A DNA stretch of 64,000 nucleotides from Malurus cyaneus samueli. Its lineage: Eukaryota; Chordata; Aves; Passeriformes; Maluridae. Shown piece by piece: positions 1 to 14,296 of the stretch. The DNA lies in contig CM019227.1 of the NCBI GenBank assembly GCA_009741485.1, forward strand, positions 18,456,096-18,520,095, given 5' to 3'. The position numbers and the translations under genes are program-made. The notes under the pieces are model-generated. The model was not told where the DNA came from. It saw only the letters and a program-made list of their open reading frames with translations, and searched no databases. Every line of letters starts with the position of its first letter. Position 1 is the stretch's first letter.

Positions 1-905
1 GGATCTCCAGGCTATGGGTGCCTGGGGTCAGCGGGTTTTGGGCTGCCAGGACACACAGGATACAGGCCCCGGCAACTCCTGGTTGGGCTATCTTGATCCA
101 ATTCCCTGACTGCAAAATATCACTCTCCCCAGAGTGTCCCAGGGCAGCATAACCTTCCCTCAGCATCAGCAGCTGGATGGGCCCTTGGGTGGCTGCTTGG
201 ATGTGGAACAGGATCCATGGTCATGGCCAGCTGGTGATGGACCTGACTGGGCTTCAGGGTTTTGGGCCGAGTTGCCATGGGCAGCCCAGAGCCACCAGCA
301 GTGCAGCAGGGAAGTGGCAGGGGTGGCAGGGGTGGCCAGTCACAGTGCTGTGTCAGTGGTACTGGCTGGAGGTCACCGTGCTGGAGCACTGTGGCTGCAC
401 CCTGCTCACACCAGTATGGGGGTGTTGAGGATCCCCCAAATCACCTCGTCTGGGGCAAAAGGGCTTCCCCCAGGAGCTACAGACTGCAGGAGCACCAGGC
501 CATTACATGCAAAAGCAGCTCTGGGAATGTGGGTGGGTTGGCTATTTCCACCCCAAAAAAAAAAAATAAACGGCTCCCCCATTTGTTTCATCCCATCCAC
601 CTCCTGCCCCCCAGGAGGGGAGGCTGGAGGTGCTGAGCTGATCCCCCCGGGCAAAACCCCCTCAGGTTTGCTGTTTCACAGGGGCTGCAGCCCCCCCTCA
701 GCGCCAAGGCTCTCACCAGAGCCGGAAGAGTTAATGCTCCCAAAATGCCATGAAATGTTCTGCTGCAGGTCAGTCTCCATCGGGGATTAGGGGGATCTGG
801 CCGGGGAGCCGGGGCCGGCTCCTGCCAGCTCGGGGCTGCTGCGGGACGTGCTGGTTGAGCCCAAGCGCAGTATGCCGGGGTCTGGTGTGGCTCAGGAGAC
901 ATCCC
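1..905. other. No gene recognised upstream of WFIKKN1
   Basis: I see no exon with recognisable protein similarity here. An A-run followed by AATAAA near 555-570 could be the poly(A) end of a + strand gene outside the window, but it could equally be a retroposon tail. In human the gene on this side of WFIKKN1 is RAB40C, so a 3' UTR of that gene is possible but not shown. Confidence 0.4.
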
Positions 906-908
906 GGC

Positions 909-914
909 TATAAA
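909..914 (+). promoter_or_regulatory. Candidate TATA box upstream of WFIKKN1
   Basis: A TATAAA in a GC-rich context lies about 850 bases before the WFIKKN1 start codon. A good splice donor (CCG then GTGAGT) follows at 1084, so this could be the promoter of a 5' non-coding exon. No transcript evidence is available, and the CpG-rich DNA just before 1763 could hold the promoter instead. Confidence 0.3.
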
Positions 915-1084
915 TCATCGGGGAGGGAGGGCTGGGAGCCCCTCCAGGGGGGCTGGGTGGGGACCCATCCCGCCAGGCGCGACAGGATCCTGTGCCAGAG
1001 CATGGCTGTCGTGGGATGCGGGCTGAAAAGGGGGATGGATCCGTGCCGGTGTCCCGCTGCCGGGCACCTTCGGCGCTGGTGCCG

Positions 1085-1990
1085 GTGAGTGGTGCCCAGA
1101 GATGCGGTGCGTGGTGAGGGGCTCCCGGGCCAGCCCGGCCCCGGCCGCCCGCAGCGGGGGCTCCGTGGGCTCCTCATGCCTCCCGCCGGCCGCCCCGTCC
1201 GAAGGGACCGCAGGCTCCGGCTGTTTTCTCATCCTGCTGGAATTCAGCTCCGTGGGCCGGGCGGGTTTTTGTGTGTCCCCCCCTCCCTCCCTTCACTGTC
1301 CCTCTCTGGAGACTTTCTGCATTCTGCCTTTGATCTCCCCCCGTGTTTGCCCAGGGATCGCCGGGCTCGCCGGGGTTAGAGGCTGAGGTCAGCGCCTTTC
1401 CCATTCCAAACACCCAGAAACATCAGTGGGAAGGGAGGGGATTCAGATTACAACCTTCCCGTCCTCCCCTTCCACCCTACTCGCCCCGCTGGCCGTGCCG
1501 GGGATGGACTGAGCCCCAAGGGACACCCGCCGCTGCCGCCGTGTCCCCGGCGCCCCGAGAGCCGAGCGGCGGCGATGGATGGAGGCGGCGGGCGGCATCG
1601 CCGGTGGTCCGGCGGGCGCCGGGAGTGCTGAAGGACAGAGGTTTGGTCCTCTCCTCCTCCTCTTTGTCCCCCCGCCCGCCTTCTCCCTCATCCCGTCCGT
1701 CCTGAATGCGATTTATCCCGAGCCCTCGCCAGCGAGCCAGGCCGGCGGCGCGGGGTGGCCCGATGGCTCTTTGCGGGAGTGGCGGGCGCGGGGCGCGGGG
1801 CCAGCGCTCCAGTGGGCGGCAGCGGGTCCCCGTGGGCGTCGCGCTTCTCCTGCCTGTGCTGGCGGCGGCGGCCGGGTTGAGCCTGCAGCCGGGCAGGATG
1901 CGCACTGGGCGTCTGCCCCAACCAGCTGAACCCCAACCTGTGGGTGGACGCCCAGAGCACCTGCGAGCGGGAGTGCCAGACCGACCAGGT
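1085..1990. promoter_or_regulatory. WFIKKN1: CpG island over WFIKKN1 exon 1
   Basis: This stretch is very GC-rich with frequent CG dinucleotides and covers the signal-peptide exon. It is the most likely promoter region of WFIKKN1. The boundaries are visual estimates. Confidence 0.6.
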
Positions 1991-4338
1991 GAGCAGGGGG
2001 CTGCGGGGTTGTCGGGGGAGTAACAGGGTTTGGGGGGCATCCCCAGGTCCCCGAGGGAGACGTTTTGGGGTGGAGGTCCCGTGCCGGGTGGCATAGTCGG
2101 TTCAGCCGTTTCAGCGCAACGGGATCAGCCCTGCTGCAGCTTTGCTCCCCCCCCGCAAGCCCCTGCTGTTGGCTGGGAGGGGTGCCATGACTGCTCCCCA
2201 GCCCCCACAGGCAGAGAAACTGTTTGTTGCCGCCTCATGTCAGCCCCTCAGGCCATGTCCCATGGTCAGAGCACCCCCAGGATGCTCCCAGCCCTTCAAA
2301 GGGCTGGCTGAGATGAAGGAAATGCGTGTGCTGGGACACGGACCCCATCAGGCAGCGGACAGAACCCACACCCAGCTTTTGTCTGAGGGCATGATCCCAC
2401 CCACGGACCGGGTTGTCCATCCCAGAGAGCCCTGGCTGTGGGCTCCAGCAGAGAGAGTAGGCGCACCAGCACTCCCACCCCGGTTAGGGCTGCCTGGACC
2501 CCGAGCTGAGACTCCTTCACAGTTCATCCGTATGGCGAGCTCTGCCTCCCCTCAACCCGCAAAGGGTGACGGGGAGGGTTGCTCTCTGCTCTGGGGAAGA
2601 AGGGACCGTCATCACTGCGGTGCACCCCTAAATATCCTGAGGGTGCTGAGGGTGGGCTGGGGCTGGCGCAGCTGTGCCGGCAGGTCTGGCTCTAAGCCGG
2701 AGCCCAGCGATGCTGAAGTGCACAGGGCTGCGCGGGGGACACCTGCCCACCCGAAAGTCCCACGGGGGTGGGAACGGCACCCACAGCCACGGCACAACAG
2801 TGACCTCCACGTCTCCCCGCCGCAATCCCTTCTCCCTCCCCGGCCAGGACTGTGAAGACTTTGAGAAATGCTGCACCAATGTGTGTGGGCTGCGGAGCTG
2901 CGTGGCAGCGCGCTTTGCCGACGGCAGTGTTCCGGCGCTGGCGCTGGCGCCCGCCGCCTCCTGCGAGAGCTTCGTGTGCGCGCAGCAGGGCTCCGACTGC
3001 GACATCTGGGACGGGCAGCCCGTCTGCAAGTGCAAGGACCGCTGCGAGAAGGAGCCCAACTTCACCTGTGCCTCCGACGGCCTCACCTACTACAACAAGT
3101 GCTACATGGACGCCGAGGCGTGTCTGCGCGGCACCCGCCTCACCACCGTGCCGTGCAAGCACATCTTCACCTGGCCCGACACCAGCCCGGTGCCGCAGGA
3201 GACCACGGCGCGCCCCACGCCCGGCGCCGGCCCCGAGGTGCCGGTGCCCCCCGCCCTCTATACCAACCCCTTCCACCAGTCCGTGCGCGCCGGCGGCACC
3301 GTCAGCTTCCGCTGCGACGTGAGCGGCCGCCCGCAGCCCGACATCACCTGGGAGAAGCAGAGCGAGCGGGAGGAGAACTTCATCATGCGGCCGGACCAGA
3401 TGTACGGCAACGTGGTAGTCACCAACATCGGCCAGCTGGTCATCTACAACGCCCGCTACGAGGACGCCGGCATCTACACCTGCACGGCCCGGAACGCCGC
3501 CGGGTTGCTCCGCGCCGACTTCCCGCTGTCGGTGGTCAGGCGGGAGCCGGGGGGGACCCCGCGGACCGGCAGCCCCCAGCCCTTCCCCAGCGCCGAGTGC
3601 CTGAAGGAGCCGGACCGGCGGCGCTGCGAGGCCACGGAGGTGCGCTGGCACTTCGATGCCAAGCAGGGCTCCTGCCTCACCTTCCGCTACGGCGGCTGTG
3701 GGGCCAACAGGAACCACTTCGAGACGTACGAGGAGTGCCGAGCCGCCTGCCTGGGCAGCGCCCGCCCCACCTGCCTGCTGCCTATGGTGCAGGGGCCCTG
3801 CCAGAACTGGGAGCCGCGCTGGGCGTACAACCACCTGCTGAAGCAGTGCCACTCCTTCGTCTACGGCGGCTGCGAGGGCAACACCAACAACTTTGAGAGC
3901 AAGGAGACCTGCGAGGACGTGTGCCCTTTCCCCAAGAGCCTGCAGTGCAAGGCATGCCGTCTGAAGAGCAAGATGGTGCTGAGCCTCTGCCGCAGCGACT
4001 TCGCCATAGTGGGGCGGCTGATGGAGATCGTGGAGGACCAGGATTCCGGCATCGCCCGCTTCGCCCTCGAGGACGTCCTCAAGGATGAGAAGATGGGCCT
4101 CAAGTTCTTCAACATCAAGTACCTGGAGGTGACCTTGACAGACATGGACTGGAGCTGCCCCTGCCCCAACATGACAGCGGAGGACGGGCCTCTGATCATC
4201 ATGGGCGAGGTGCACGACGGAATGGCCACGCTGGACCCCAGCAGCTATGTCCGGGCAGCCAACGACAAACGGGTGAAGAAAATCTACGAGCTGATGGAGA
4301 AGAAAACCTGCGACCTCCTGAACCGCTTCCAGGACTAG
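1763..4338 (+). CDS. WFIKKN1: WFIKKN1, secreted WAP/Kazal/Ig/Kunitz/NTR protein
   Basis: Two coding exons: 1763-1988 and 2848-4338. The mammalian family is secreted and binds GDF8/GDF11 and other TGF-beta ligands. Exon 1 encodes an arginine-rich leader, a hydrophobic signal segment and the first half of a WAP domain (NPNLWVDAQSTCEREC). Exon 2 finishes the WAP (CCTNVCGLRSC), then encodes a follistatin/Kazal module (about 2962-3163), an Ig domain (3265-3530; FRCDVSG and YTCTARN), two Kunitz domains (3598-3760 and 3772-3921) and an NTR domain (3949-4320) ending LLNRFQD. The linker and C-terminus (RPDQMYGNVVV, SDFAIVGRL) fit WFIKKN1 better than WFIKKN2. Exon 1 is 226 bases, one too many for a phase-0 join: signal peptide and WAP lie in different frames, so an indel near 1870-1905 must be an error or a mutation. 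Length is about 571 residues; human has 548. The gene is convergent with METTL26. Confidence 0.93.
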
Positions 4339-4760
4339 CGGAGAGCCGGGATGCGCCGCCGGGGGGAGCTGCAGACACCGTGGAGGGGGCAACCTGGGCG
4401 AGCCCCTGCAGCAGCGCCTGTATCTCGAGGTTACCACTGACACGTAGCTCCCCCCAAGCCCATGCTGAGCCCCAGACCAGCTCCCACCTCCCCTGTAATT
4501 TATCTGCCGCGTGTCCCCCCCGCCCCCCCCCCCACCCTGTGTAGCAGTAATAGAGAACTGAGTTGGATTGCAGAGGGGTGGGAGATCTGCCAGGACCACC
4601 CCACTCACGAATCTTCCCACCTCACCAAAGCCTCTGGGCCCAGTGTAGCACCCTGGTGCTGGACATGACCCCTTCACCAGTGTTGGAAGTGGAACTGGGG
4701 ACCCCCACCCAAAGGATTTGTGCTGAAAACATCAGGAAGGTGCTGGGTGTGGAGGGTAAA
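4339..4760 (+). other. WFIKKN1 3' UTR and convergent intergenic gap
   Basis: This holds the 3' UTR of WFIKKN1, including a C-run at about 4519-4536. I found no clear AATAAA on the + strand before the METTL26 poly(A) signal, so the end of the WFIKKN1 transcript is not fixed. The two transcripts could overlap tail to tail. Confidence 0.5.
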
Positions 4761-4767
4761 GCCACAG

Positions 4768-4773
4768 TTTATT
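4768..4773 (-). terminator. METTL26: Poly(A) signal of METTL26
   Basis: TTTATT on the + strand is AATAAA on the minus strand, about 390 bases after the METTL26 stop codon. It would give a short 3' UTR from 5164 to about 4750. Confidence 0.7.
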
Positions 4774-5164
4774 GGGGGGCAGCAGCATAATCCTGGGGAG
4801 GGGGGAAGGGGGGCAGGCCCTCTGCCATTGGCACAGCATCCTCGGAGGAAATGGAGCAAGGAGCCTCCCCCATGCCCCATGCCCGGGGTGCTGTGTCCCT
4901 CCCCCACATCTGTGTCCTCCCCCGTGGCAGCTGCGGTGGCTCCTGCAGTCCACGCTGGCGCACCCCACTGCAAAGGAAGCCCCAAAGGCACCGGGGGAGA
5001 TGGACACCCCAGCCAAGTCAGCCCCAGCTGGGGTGAGAGGGGCCCTGTCCCGTCACTACTGTCCCCAGCCCCACTGGCAGCCATGGTGGGACAGTGACAC
5101 CCCTTGAAGAAGCATCGGTGGTGACAGCGGTGGCAGGAGGTACTGTAGGCACTGTCAGGGCGGG

Positions 5165-8769
<3,605 letters not shown>

Positions 8770-8877
8770 GGCCGGGGCGGGCGGGGGAACTACAGCTCCC
8801 GGCACCCCCGCGGGACCGCCCCCACGCACCGCGGGTGGAGCTTCCCGCGGCGAGGGGGGAAAAAGGAGAAGGAAGGG

Positions 8878-8882
8878 AAAAA
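8878..8882 (-). terminator. Pol III terminator of tRNA-Gly
   Basis: Five T residues on the minus strand, seven bases after the tRNA 3' end, form a standard Pol III stop signal. Confidence 0.85.
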
Positions 8883-8888
8883 GGAAAG

Positions 8889-8959
8889 TGCGCCGCCCGG
8901 GAATCGAACCCGGGTCGCAAGAATGGGAATCTTGCATGATACCACTACACCAGCGGCGC
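8889..8959 (-). tRNA. tRNA-Gly (anticodon CCC)
   Basis: The minus strand folds as a full cloverleaf. The acceptor stem pairs GCGCCGC with GCGGCGC, with discriminator A. The D-arm holds an A box (TGGTGTAGTGG). The anticodon stem pairs CAAGA with TCTTG around the loop TTCCCAT, giving anticodon CCC. The T-arm holds the B box (GGTTCGATTCC). No intron is present and CCA is not encoded, as expected in eukaryotes. Confidence 0.97.
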
Positions 8960-9070
8960 GTCTGGGAGCGAGCTCGCTCCGCCGCCACTCGGAGCTGCCA
9001 GTGCCGCAGGAACCCCGGCCCGGGGCTCCGCCACGCACCGATACCCCCGGCAGGGGCAAGCTGAGGCTTT

Positions 9071-9880
9071 GCGCGGACCCACGGGAAAATGGGAGCCGGG
9101 GAGGGACACCCCTCCACCCTCTCCGCGACAGCTGTCACTGGTGATGGAGGTCTGGAGGGATCCATCTGGAGTACAAGGATTAGGGGTTCAGCTCTTCCGA
9201 GCATGGAAAAGCTAAGGGATGCACCCATAGGAGCTTAAAAACCCCGGACATGTCTGGGGGGAAACTGAGGTACGGCCTCTGGCATGTGACAGGGGGGGTG
9301 ACAGGCAGCGGTGGCATCCCGCGGGTTGTATTTAGGCACAGTGACAGGGCTGGGGGTGACAGCACCGGATGCCCACCCGCGAGAGGTCCGCGGGTGCCTG
9401 GCACCCACCAGGGTCAGGCGCAGCTGTGCTTTTATGGGAGGGACCCTCCTGCACCTCTCCCTCCCTGGCCACTGCCGTGGCGGAAAAGCGTCACCGTCCT
9501 GAGGTGGCTTTGCAGCCCCTGGAGCCAGGCTGGAACCTCCCAGACACCCCCGTGGGTTTGTCGCAGGGTCTCTCCCCAAACTCGTGGTGCTGTCACCAGC
9601 CAGCCACAGGGGTGGCCGGTGGGCGCTGCGGGATGGCCGGGGTCAGCTCCGGGGTCATATCCTGGGTCTGCACCTCCCGCCACGTGGGGACACTTTGGCG
9701 GGACCTCCTCGCTCCAAAGGTCACCGTGCTGGCCGGGACGCGGCTGCCCACTCCGGCTTCTTGCGCTGGTCATGGGATGTACAGCTCAGGGCTCGTCACA
9801 GCGCTGTCCCCGTGCGGGTGGCGCCTGAACCCCGGCTTCTGCACCCCCTCATTTTTCCCTGCCTGGGTTCTCTGAGTCCC
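9071..9880. other. Intergenic, no feature recognised
   Basis: Divergent spacer between METTL26/tRNA-Gly (-) and MCRIP2 (+). I see no exon, repeat family or RNA gene here. Confidence 0.5.
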
Positions 9881-10670
9881 AGAAATGACCCCTGTCTGTC
9901 CCCTGTGTGTGCCGTGGCACCAGTGTTCTGCGTCCTGAAGGTCCCCTCCATGTTTTCTGTGACTCCTGTGTCCCCTGCGTGCCTGTGCCGTCTTGTGTCC
10001 CACGTGCCTCCTGTGCCCTCTCCCCTACTTGATCCCCGCGTGTCCCAACGTCCCCTCTGTGCATTCTGTGTGTCCTGTGTGCGTTCTGTGTCTCCCACAA
10101 GTCCCACATGTCCCCTCTGCGTCCCACGCATGTACCCGGTTGTGTGTGCCCTCCATATCCCACGTGTGCCCCTGATGTGTCCTACGGATGTCCCATGTGT
10201 GTCCCTTTGTGCCCCACGTACACGAACCCTGCTTGTCTCCAGCGTGTCCCTGCATCCCGCGTGTCCCTTTAACCCCCCATGCGTAACCCGACAAATCCCG
10301 CGTGTCTCCAGTGCGCGTTCCCACATCCCACACACTCCCCCAGTGTATCCCATTAATGTCCGCTGTGTGTCCCCACATCCCCTATGTGCGCCGAGCGTTC
10401 CCACATCCCACGTATGTCCCTCGGGTGCCCTGCATGTGTCCCACGCACCGCCCACACGTACCCTGACGCGTCTCGCGTGTCCCCTGTGTGTCCCACATTC
10501 CGCGTCTGCCCCCGCTGCGTCCCGTGCGTGTCCCCTACGTGTGTCCCACAACCCATACATGTCCCGTACACACCACGCATGTGTCGCAAATGTCGCATGT
10601 ATCTCCGCACGCCTCCCGCGCGTTCCCCCGCCCTGTCCCTTGCGTGTCCCCCGCGCCCCCCGCGCTCCCC
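9881..10670. repeat. Pyrimidine-rich degenerate repeat upstream of MCRIP2
   Basis: About 800 bases made of irregular repeats of short words such as TGTCCC, CCCACGTGTCCC and CCTGTGTGTCCC. There is no constant unit length. It keeps a 443-codon frame open on + and a longer one on -, but the translations are low-complexity artefacts. It ends at the MCRIP2 CpG island. Confidence 0.8.
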
Positions 10671-11480
10671 GCGCGGTCCCTTTAAGCGCGGGGGCGTGTC
10701 GGTGCTGGCGGGGCCGCCCGGCCCGGCCCGGCCCGGTAAAGGCCCCGGTGAGGGGCGCGGCACGGCACTCGGGCGGGGGCGGCGGCCGTGGCAGGGCCCG
10801 CAGGATGTACACGCTGACGCGCGCCCCAGCAAGCTCGCCACGCAGCGCCGCACAGTACCGGGGGGCGCGGGGGCCGGGGGGGCGGGGCTCCATCCCGCCC
10901 CGCGCTGCCCCTTGACGGCCGCACCCCCGCAGGTCCCACGCAGCAGGCGGTGGAGAGCAGCCAAACTTGCCGAGCTGCGGGCGGCCGCAGTCGGCCCGTG
11001 GCCCCCCGCCAGGTGAGCCCCGCCGTGACCTTGGAAGGGACCGGCACCGGGGCGGCCCGGCTGACCTTGGAAGGGGACGGGACGGCCCGGCCGCCGACGG
11101 GCGCGGAACGGGGACCTGGGGTCTCCGCTCGCTGCCGCTCCTCCCGGGGGTCTCGGCCGTGCCGGTGCCCGTGCGCGTCCCGCGGGCGCCGACACGCGTG
11201 CCGTGGGCCGCCCCGCGCCGGGGACGCGCCAGACTCGCCGCCCTTCCTCTTTGCCACGGATCAGCCCCAAAAATCGCGGGGAGCGGGAGTGTGGGGTCAC
11301 GCCAAGGAGGCGGCGCGGGGGGGTCCCGGTGCGGGGCAGAGCCGGGGCCGGGCTTGTCCAACCCCCCCGCTGGCCCCGCGGACGGCCCCGATTGCACAAA
11401 CCGGCGGCGGGGCCAGCGTGTGACCGCCCGTCTTGGCCGCGCCGCGCACCCACGGGGGCCGCGGAGACCACGCGGAACTG
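10600..11480. promoter_or_regulatory. MCRIP2: CpG island over MCRIP2 exons 1-2
   Basis: Extreme GC content with dense CpG around the MCRIP2 start codon at 10805. It is the likely promoter region. Confidence 0.65.
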
Positions 11481-13926
11481 CCGATCTCCTCTGCCCCTAA
11501 AGCCGGGGGGACGTTTTTTGGGTGAATTCCAGCGTCCAGCAGCGATCCCTGGAGCTGCTGGGTGGGTGCTTAGGACTACGCCAGTGGCTTGGGATGATGA
11601 CGGGACCCCTAAGGAGACGCTTTCTGGGCTAGAGGGCTGGGGTCTAAGCACATGCAGACAGGGCAGTGGGACCCCTCTAGTTCTGCATGTCCTCTCTGGC
11701 TCCAAGAAATGGATAAGAGCTTCCCCATCCAGTTCCCCTCCTTCCCAGGATCCCTGTAATTTCCGGGGGCTGCTGCTGCTCTCACCCTGCCTGCCCAGTG
11801 CCCTCGGCTGTGGGGTATGAGGGTCCCTGCCCTCCCCAAGCCTTGCCTGCACACCTGCAGGAGCAGCCTGCTCTCAGTCTCTCCTGCCGGCCAAACCCAC
11901 TCCCAGGGCCCCTTAGACTTTGTCCCATGAAGAACCTGGCTGTTGCAGACGTGTCCTGCCTTAGAGCTGGGCAGAAAAGCCAAAATACTTTTTTGCTTTG
12001 GCATGCCCTACATCTCATCCCAAGCTTTTCCTTTGGCTCTGTCTGCAGTCGCCGTGTCCGGGCAGGGGCTGGTTGAAGTGCCCCTCGCCAGACAGGACTC
12101 GCAGCTCTGAGGAAGCCTGACCTGCACCCACTTGGCAGAGGGTTACATCCCAGTCCTGGGGCACCTGGGGGACATGCTGGGGACCCAGTGAATTTGGGTG
12201 CTTGGTCTGCAGGGGATGGCACATCCCCTGTCCAGTACCTAACTGCATTTCACTTCCATTTCCTGATATTCCTGCAATTTTGGTGGCAGATCCTTTATTT
12301 TAGGTACTGCACTTGGTGCTGGGTTGGAGGATGGGTGGAAGATGGGCAGCTGATGCTTTTTCCCGGGGAGCTGCCCTTGCACCCCTCCTGTGTCACAATT
12401 CCCTACCCCTGGGGGCTGGATCCCTTTCCATCCCAGCCCTTGGGGATAGGGCGGGGTGACTGCAGCTGTGGGTGAGTGTGCACACCACAGGGCAAGCCAG
12501 GACACTTGAAGAGCCCCAGTTCTTGCTCCAAACTGGGCTGGGCAGAGCTGCCTGTGCCCTCACCCCCACCTTACTCCCTGCCTCCACAGCCCAGCGCAGA
12601 AACTCGTCTTCAACAGAGTGAATGGCAAGAGGCCCCCGCTGCTGCTGCAGCAGATCTCGGCCCCTGAGGAATGCTACACACTGGCCCACGAGGAGAACGT
12701 CCGCTTCGTCTATGAAGGTGAGGGCAGAGAGTCCCTGGGGCAGTGCCTGTGGGAGCTGGAGCATGTGGAGCGCCTGCCCAGCACCTACACCAGGCAGGGG
12801 ACATCAGGCAGGTGGCAGGGATGGAGGCCCCAGCCTGGGCACCTCCCCTCCTTTGCTTCGCCTCATGCTCCTGTCCCCCAGCCGCCCACACTGGAAGCCC
12901 TGTCCCAAACTCATCCAGTGCCTCTTCCCCTCCCTAGCCTGGCAGCAGGTAGAGCAGCAGCTGGACAGCAGCCGGAGAGAGGAGAGCACCCACGGCCCTG
13001 TGCAGTATGTGGAGAAAACCCCCAACCCTGGACTCAAAAGTAAGTGGGAAATGGTTGTGGCACTTTGGGATGTATCAGGCTGGTGTGGGCTCAGCCTGCA
13101 CCTGAGCAGGGCCATGGTGGATGGAGGAGAAGGATTCCAGTGCTGGATGTGCCAGAGGGGCTGGTTGGGTCTGTCCTGCTGGTGCTGAGGCCACGCTGGG
13201 GGAGCTGGGGAGAGACAGCTGCCCCCAGGCACTGCGGTGGGGATGTCCCACTGTGTCCCTTGGAGGACACTTGGTTGCTGACTCCTGTGGGATTCAGGCC
13301 TTCTCCAGCCACCAAGGAGTTCAGCACTGTGCTAGAGATGGAGCCCCTCTTGGGGACCTCCTTCTCCTGGGGCCAGCAGGACCAAGCAGGCACAGGGACA
13401 GCACTTGTCTGGGGGCAGCTGGTGTCAGGGCAGTGGCAGCAGCTTGGGAGCTTTGCAGCAGCCGAGTGCTCCCCAAAGAAGAGAAATGACCCTGTAAACC
13501 CACTCTGGTCTTTTAGGGACATAGCACAGGAGTGGAGGAAACCTGGGGGTGGCATTAGGCTGGATCTCAGGGAAAGGTTCTGTCCCCAGAGGGTGCTGGC
13601 ACTGCCCAGGCTCCCCAGGGAATGGTCCCGGCCCCGAGGCTGCCACAGCTCCAGGAGCATTTGTACAACACTTTCAGAAATGCACAGGGTGGGATTGTTG
13701 GGGTGCCTGGGCAGGCCCAAGGGCTGGACTGGGTGATCCTTGTGGGTCCCTTCCAGCTCAGGATATTCTGTGATTTCATGGTTGTTTTTTCTGGTAGTTC
13801 AGCAGGGGAGCACCGAGAGTTCTGCTCCTGCTCCAGCTGGTCCCCTCTCTTTCAGACTTCGTTCCCATCGACCTGGAGGAGTGGTGGGCACAGCAATTTC
13901 TGGCGAAAATCGAGAACTGCTCATAA
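10805..13926 (+). CDS. MCRIP2: MCRIP2 (FAM195A), MAPK-regulated corepressor-interacting protein 2
   Basis: Five coding exons: 10805-10854, 10933-11012, 12590-12717, 12938-13039 and 13856-13926. The family is linked to stress granules and RNA-helicase partners in mammals. Exons 3-5 are intact and join in phase, reading KLVFNRVNGKRPP, TLAHEENVRFVYEA, WQQVEQQL, QYVEKTPNPGLK and NFVPIDLEEWWAQQFLAKIENCS. The N-terminus MYTLTRA is followed in another frame by PSKLATQRRT (10825-10854). Exon 2 carries PTQQAVES in one frame and AKLAELR in the next. The AKLAELR frame ends with two bases that fit exon 3 exactly. Three small indels in these two GC-rich exons therefore separate the sequence from a continuous reading frame. 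A poly(A) signal follows at 14291. The gene is convergent with ABCA3. Confidence 0.9.
13550..13785 (+). mobile_element. CR1 3' fragment in MCRIP2 intron 4
   Basis: Typical avian CR1 tail: CTGGATCTCAGGGAAAGG, CCCAGGCTCCCCAGGGA, GGGTCCCTTCCAGCTCAGG, ending in ATTCTGTGATTTC. It lies directly before the last MCRIP2 exon. Confidence 0.85.
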
Positions 13927-14290
13927 AAGGGAAGAAAAGGTTGCGTTTGGTTTCTTTTTGAGAGAAACGAAGCTGCGAGCACCTGGTCACAGCCCAGAAT
14001 TGGTGGCATTTTTGAACCACATTTTTAAAACGTGCCCGGAGTGGAGTGAGCCAGCCCAGCGGGACCGGACCACAGCCATGCCCGGCCACGCGCCCTCCCC
14101 ATGCCCGGCAGAGGAGTGGCGTGCGGCCTGGGCCAGGATTCCTTAAGTGCCAGTTCTCGGACTGCTGCAGCTCCTGCAGCCTCCAGCTCCCAGGGACACT
14201 GCGGTGCCATGCTGGGGATGAGGGAGTGGCTCCCCCCCTGCGGCCGTAACCACGGGGAGGAAAGGGGGGGCTGTAGCAGGACTGACAGAC

Positions 14291-14296
14291 AATAAA
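14291..14296 (+). terminator. MCRIP2: Poly(A) signal of MCRIP2
   Basis: AATAAA 365 bases after the MCRIP2 stop codon, giving a short 3' UTR. ABCA3's own poly(A) signal on the other strand is about 640 bases further on. Confidence 0.8.

Noticed and set aside
1002..1083. Small upstream exon starting MAVVGCGLKRG and ending at a GTGAGT donor
   Set aside because: A TATA box and a donor are present, but the peptide is not signal-like, has no similarity I know, and no acceptor joins it cleanly to WFIKKN1.
2692..4677. 661-codon open frame on the minus strand opposite WFIKKN1
   Set aside because: It is the antisense of GC-rich exon 2. The sense strand has clear conserved domains, and the antisense product is low-complexity Ala/Gly/Val with no similarity I recognise.
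9584..10915. 443-codon + frame and 533-codon - frame before MCRIP2
   Set aside because: They follow the repeated TGTCCC words and have no domain-like segments. They end in the MCRIP2 exon in the wrong frame.
13550..13785. Extra MCRIP2 exon before the last exon
   Set aside because: The sequence is a CR1 tail, and exons 4 and 5 already join in phase.
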